A stretch of 64,000 nt of DNA. It comes from Kitasatospora sp. SolWspMP-SS2h (GTDB taxonomy: Bacteria; Actinomycetota; Actinomycetes; Streptomycetales; Streptomycetaceae). Below are positions 61,304 through 64,000 of this stretch, one piece after another. Below the pieces are notes generated by a model. The model saw nothing but the letters and a program-made list of their open reading frames with translations, made no database searches and had not been told where the DNA came from. The position numbers were made by a program, and so were the translations under genes. Within the stretch, counting starts at the first letter, position 1, and each line of letters begins with the position of its first letter. The stretch is from the NCBI RefSeq assembly GCF_003259315.1, contig NZ_QLLT01000002.1, forward strand, positions 124,001 through 188,000. The letters are read 5' to 3'.

Positions 61304-62124
61304 GCGACGAACACCCCGATGATCCGGGCAAGGCCCTGCGGGCCCTGCGGATCGCGGCGGACCGGACGGCCGAGACCGTGGCCCGCAGGGCCGCCATGTC
61401 CCCGGCCAAGCTCTCGAAGATCGAGAACGGCAGGGTGCTGCCGACGGTGCAGGACGTGGACCTGATCCTGACCGCCCTCGGCGTGTCCGAGGCAGTGAAG
61501 GCCGCGTTCCCGGAGGCTGCGCGAGGAGCGGCCACCGAGGCCACGGCCTGGCGTCAGCTGCGCCGGACGGGCCATTGGAAGCACCAGCAGTCCATCAAGG
61601 CGGTCGAGACGCGGACGACCGTTCTCCGGCTGTTTCAGGGACAGTCGGTCCCCGGTCTGCTCCAGAGCGCCGAGTGCGTCGACGTGTTCGCCCTGCACCC
61701 CGAGCTTCCGGAAGAGGCGAAGGCCAGGACCGTCGCCGCTCGGCTGGAACGCCAGGCGGTCCTGTACGACCCGGGCCGGGCCTTCCACGTCGTGATCTGC
61801 GAACACGTCCTGCGCTGGCTGATCTGTCCGGCCCCCGTGATGGTCACCCGGCTCGACCGGCTGGTCTCCCTGTCCCGGTTGCCGAACGTCACCGTCGGGG
61901 TCCTGTCGCTCGGCCGACCGATGCCGGACTTCCCGATGACGTGCTTCAGCGCCCACGACGACCGCCTGGTGATCGTCGAGACCTTCCACTCGGAGATCAC
62001 CACCCGGGACCCGAAGGACGTGCGGCTCTACCTGTCCACCTTCGCCCGGTTCGACGCCGCCGCTCTGCACGGGAGCGAGATGCGCACGCTGGTCGAGGGC
62101 ATCAGGGACGAGTTCTTGAGGTAA
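61300..62124 (+). CDS. XRE regulator with Scr1-like (DUF5753) domain
   Basis: 274-residue regulator. Helix-turn-helix: ETVARRAAMSPAKLSKIENGR (about residues 25-45). The C-terminal domain has FQGQSVPGLLQSAECVDVF, RQAVLYDPGRAFHVVICEHV and LPNVTVGVLSLG, the DUF5753 pattern of WhiJ/Scr1-like proteins, which control development in partnership with small coupled proteins. TTG start at 61300 overlaps the previous stop. A palindrome upstream of the module may be its own operator. Confidence 0.92.
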   Translation: MSDEHPDDPGKALRALRIAADRTAETVARRAAMSPAKLSKIENGRVLPTVQDVDLILTALGVSEAVKAAFPEAARGAATEATAWRQLRRTGHWKHQQSIKAVETRTTVLRLFQGQSVPGLLQSAECVDVFALHPELPEEAKARTVAARLERQAVLYDPGRAFHVVICEHVLRWLICPAPVMVTRLDRLVSLSRLPNVTVGVLSLGRPMPDFPMTCFSAHDDRLVIVETFHSEITTRDPKDVRLYLSTFARFDAAALHGSEMRTLVEGIRDEFLR

Positions 62125-62228
62125 CGGGAAAGACCTCGGACCCGGGCTCCCGGCGGCTCTGGCTTGGTCTCCCAGCCAACGGAGCAGAGAGCCGCGGGAA
62201 GTCATTCGCGTCGGTCGGAGCGGAGAAC

Positions 62229-62474
62229 GTGTGTCCGGAGCTGGGCCGTGTGCTCGGCGAGGATGAGGAGGAGCAGCGGTCCGTGCTGTTCCTGCGCGCG
62301 GACGAGCTCGCGCGGTTGCGGGACGCGCTGGTGAGCGGCGAGTTCGACCACCTGATGTCCGGAGGCCGGGCGGGCCTGCGCAGGCCGGTGGTGGAGCGGC
62401 GCTGGGAGTCTCCGTCGAAGCGTTCCTGGCTGCGGTGGCACCGCAGGCTGTGGCGTGCCGTCACCAGCCGCTGA
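62229..62474 (+). CDS. Small basic-tailed protein following the XRE gene
   Basis: 81-residue protein: an acidic start (LGRVLGEDEEEQRSVLFLRA), a helix DELARLRDALVSGEFDHLMSG and a very basic, Trp-rich tail (SKRSWLRWHRRLWRAVTSR). It resembles the small partners (DUF397-like in position, not in sequence) next to Scr1 regulators. GTG 62229 with GGAG eight bases upstream is chosen; the frame is open further upstream without a start. It might be an inhibitor or partner of the regulator (inference). Confidence 0.6.
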   Translation: MCPELGRVLGEDEEEQRSVLFLRADELARLRDALVSGEFDHLMSGGRAGLRRPVVERRWESPSKRSWLRWHRRLWRAVTSR

Positions 62475-62535
62475 GCGTCCGCCGGGCCTCGGTGCGGACG
62501 GGCGACCTCCTGGGCCTCCCGGCGGGAAAAGCAAG

Positions 62536-62560
62536 AAGGCCCCTGGTGAACAGGGGCCTT
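62536..62560 (-). terminator. Terminator of the tRNA-Leu gene
   Basis: AAGGCCCCTG-GTGAA-CAGGGGCCTT, a perfect 10-bp hairpin, lies seven bases past the tRNA 3' end on the minus strand and is followed by a T-rich stretch (CTTGCTTTT) in that direction. Confidence 0.9.
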
Positions 62561-62566
62561 CGCTGG

Positions 62567-62651
62567 TGTCCGAGGGGGGACTTGAACCCCCACGCCCGAT
62601 AAAGGGCACTAGCACCTCAAGCTAGCGCGTCTGCCATTCCGCCACCCGGAC
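62567..62651 (-). tRNA. tRNA-Leu (GAG)
   Basis: 85-base class II tRNA: acceptor GTCCGGG with CTCGGAC, long variable arm (TGCCCTTTATCGGGCG), anticodon stem CTAGC/GCTAG with loop TTGAGGT (anticodon GAG), T-arm GGGGG-TTCAAGT-CCCCC, discriminator A. CCA not encoded. Typical streptomycete tRNA-Leu. Such loci can be integration sites, but no integrase is in view. Confidence 0.95.
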
Positions 62652-62919
62652 CGGGTGTCGTCCTCGCGGGGTGTTCCCCGCGCTGACATGGACAACAGTA
62701 GCAAAGATCGACTGGTAGGCCCAAAACCGGGGGCGGCGGGACGGGCGGGGCTTCGAATGCGGGGCGCGGGGGGCGGTCGGCGGGAGCGTGAGGGGATATG
62801 CCCTTGGGGCCGGACGGGTGCTGGGGGAGGATGGCGGGACGGCGCCCGCGGTCCCCGGCCGGGGTCGGGGCGGCGCGGGCCGCAGCCGCGCCGGGGCGGG
62901 CAGACACGAGGTGGGAGCG

Positions 62920-64000
62920 ATGAGCGTGGGCAGCGAGCGCGCGGTGACGGCGGAGTCGGAGGTCGCCGAGATTTGCCGGGACCTGATCCGGATCGACACC
63001 AGCAACTACGGGGACGGCTCCGGGCCGGGGGAGCGGAAGGCCGCCGAGTACGTGGCCGAGCAGCTCGCCGAGTTCGGGCTGGAGCCGCAGATCTTCGAGT
63101 CGGCCAAGGGCCGGGCCTCCACGGTGGTGCGGATCGAGGGCGAGGACCGGTCCCGGCCGGGCCTGCTGATCCACGGGCACACCGACGTCGTCCCGGCCAA
63201 CGCCGACGACTGGACGGTGCACCCGTTCTCCGGGGAGATCACCGACGGCTGCGTGTGGGGCCGCGGCGCCGTCGACATGAAGGACATGGACGCGATGACG
63301 CTCGCGGTGGTCCGCGACCGGCTGCGCACCGGCCGCAAGCCCCCGCGCGACCTGGTGCTGGCGTTCCTGGCCGACGAGGAGGCCGGCGGCACCTACGGCG
63401 CCCGCTTCCTGGTGGACCGGCACCCCGAGCTGTTCGAGGGCGTCACCGAGGCGATCGGCGAGGTCGGCGGCTTCTCCTTCACCGTCAACGACCAGGCCCG
63501 GCTGTACCTGATCGAGACGGCGGAGAAGGGCATGCACTGGATGCGCCTGACCGTCGAGGGCCGGGCCGGGCACGGCTCGATGGAGAACGACGATAACGCG
63601 ATCACCGAGCTGTGCGAGGCGGTGGCCCGGCTCGGCCGGCACCAGTTCCCGCTGCGGATCACCAAGACCGTCCGGGCCTTCCTGGACGAGCTCTCGGACG
63701 CGCTCGGCGTGCCGCTCGACCCGGAGGACATGGACGAGACGCTCCGGGTGCTCGGCGGCATCGCCAAGATGATCGGCACCACCCTGCGCAATACCGCCCA
63801 GCCGACCATGCTCGGCGCCGGCTACAAGGTGAACGTCATCCCCGGCCAGGCCACCGCGCACGTGGACGGCCGCTTCCTGCCCGGCTACGAGGAGGAGTTC
63901 CTGGCCGAGCTGGACAGCGTCCTCGGCCCGCGGGTCAAGCGGGAGAGCCTGCACCACGACAAGGCGATCGAGACCAGCTTCGACGGCGCCCTGGTCGAGG
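62920..64000 (+). CDS. M20 family metallopeptidase (3' end outside window)
   Basis: First 360 residues of a zinc aminoacylase/dipeptidase type enzyme. Metal and catalytic residues: H87 and D89 in LIHGHTDVVPA, D119 in GRGAVDMKD, E153/E154 in LADEEAGG. The dimerisation/lid domain starts around residue 195 (GMHWMRLTVEGRAGHGSM). It cleaves N-acyl or dipeptide bonds in the cytoplasm. ATG 62920 with GGTGGGAG upstream. It runs off the right edge; family length about 430-440 residues. Confidence 0.93.
   Translation, partial: MSVGSERAVTAESEVAEICRDLIRIDTSNYGDGSGPGERKAAEYVAEQLAEFGLEPQIFESAKGRASTVVRIEGEDRSRPGLLIHGHTDVVPANADDWTVHPFSGEITDGCVWGRGAVDMKDMDAMTLAVVRDRLRTGRKPPRDLVLAFLADEEAGGTYGARFLVDRHPELFEGVTEAIGEVGGFSFTVNDQARLYLIETAEKGMHWMRLTVEGRAGHGSMENDDNAITELCEAVARLGRHQFPLRITKTVRAFLDELSDALGVPLDPEDMDETLRVLGGIAKMIGTTLRNTAQPTMLGAGYKVNVIPGQATAHVDGRFLPGYEEEFLAELDSVLGPRVKRESLHHDKAIETSFDGALVE

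Noticed and set aside
62567..62651. Integrated element at tRNA-Leu
   Set aside because: No integrase, excision gene or direct repeat of the tRNA 3' end is seen in the window.
62655..63596. 313-residue plus-strand open frame at the right end
   Set aside because: It is out of frame with the M20 peptidase, whose motifs are clear from 62920; GC-rich DNA gives long shadow frames.

Overview
The window is about 64 kb of very GC-rich DNA with actinobacterial gene style: GTG and TTG starts, many 4-base stop/start overlaps and near-saturated GC at third codon positions. A short chaplin, a spore-associated protein A homologue, a SpoIIE-type phosphatase and a Scr1-like XRE module point to a streptomycete (Streptomyces or Kitasatospora). 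Genus-level placement is inference.

Positions 1 to about 24.4 kb hold most of a biosynthetic cluster that continues past the left edge. The minus-strand operon (1-10489) encodes a two-subunit 2-oxoacid dehydrogenase E1, a PhyH-type Fe/2-oxoglutarate oxygenase, a hydroxymandelate synthase-like dioxygenase, three ketosynthase-fold proteins, two AMP-ligases and two acyl carrier proteins. The diverging plus operon (10678-15013) encodes a hydroxymandelate oxidase-like enzyme, a methyltransferase, an esterase and an HpgT-like aminotransferase. With the dioxygenase this completes a 4-hydroxyphenylglycine route. A drug-type ABC exporter and a glycosyltransferase follow on the minus strand. The third operon (18693-24378) encodes a KAS III-like enzyme, a carrier protein, a thiolase-fold protein, a phosphopantetheinyl transferase, a class II aminoacyl-tRNA-synthetase-like amino acid:carrier-protein ligase and a free-standing condensation-domain protein. 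No NRPS adenylation-domain megasynthase and no pathway regulator are visible.

From 24.5 to 45 kb are ordinary accessory genes: aquaporin, a DUF5996 protein, a GT39-like membrane transferase, secreted spore/cell-surface proteins, the SpoIIE phosphatase, TPR and DUF4331 proteins, an acyl-CoA synthetase, hydrolases, and a coupled pair of GH13 alpha-glucan/trehalose enzymes ending at a 25-bp perfect terminator hairpin.

From 45 to 48.2 kb is the oddest stretch: an SDR, a repeat peptide and an iron-permease-like protein translationally chained on the minus strand, then a plus-strand locus with one or two unusual tRNA-like genes, a zinc-finger SDR-like protein lacking the catalytic tyrosine, and an extra tRNA-Trp(CCA)-type gene with its own -10 box.

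From 48.3 to 64 kb are a TetR-controlled acyl-CoA dehydrogenase/SDR pair with a clear palindromic operator, secreted proteins including a GH16 enzyme, an orphan type II thioesterase, an ECF sigma factor with a membrane partner, a STAND ATPase, a GT-B-like protein, an XRE three-gene module, tRNA-Leu(GAG) and a truncated M20 peptidase at the right edge.
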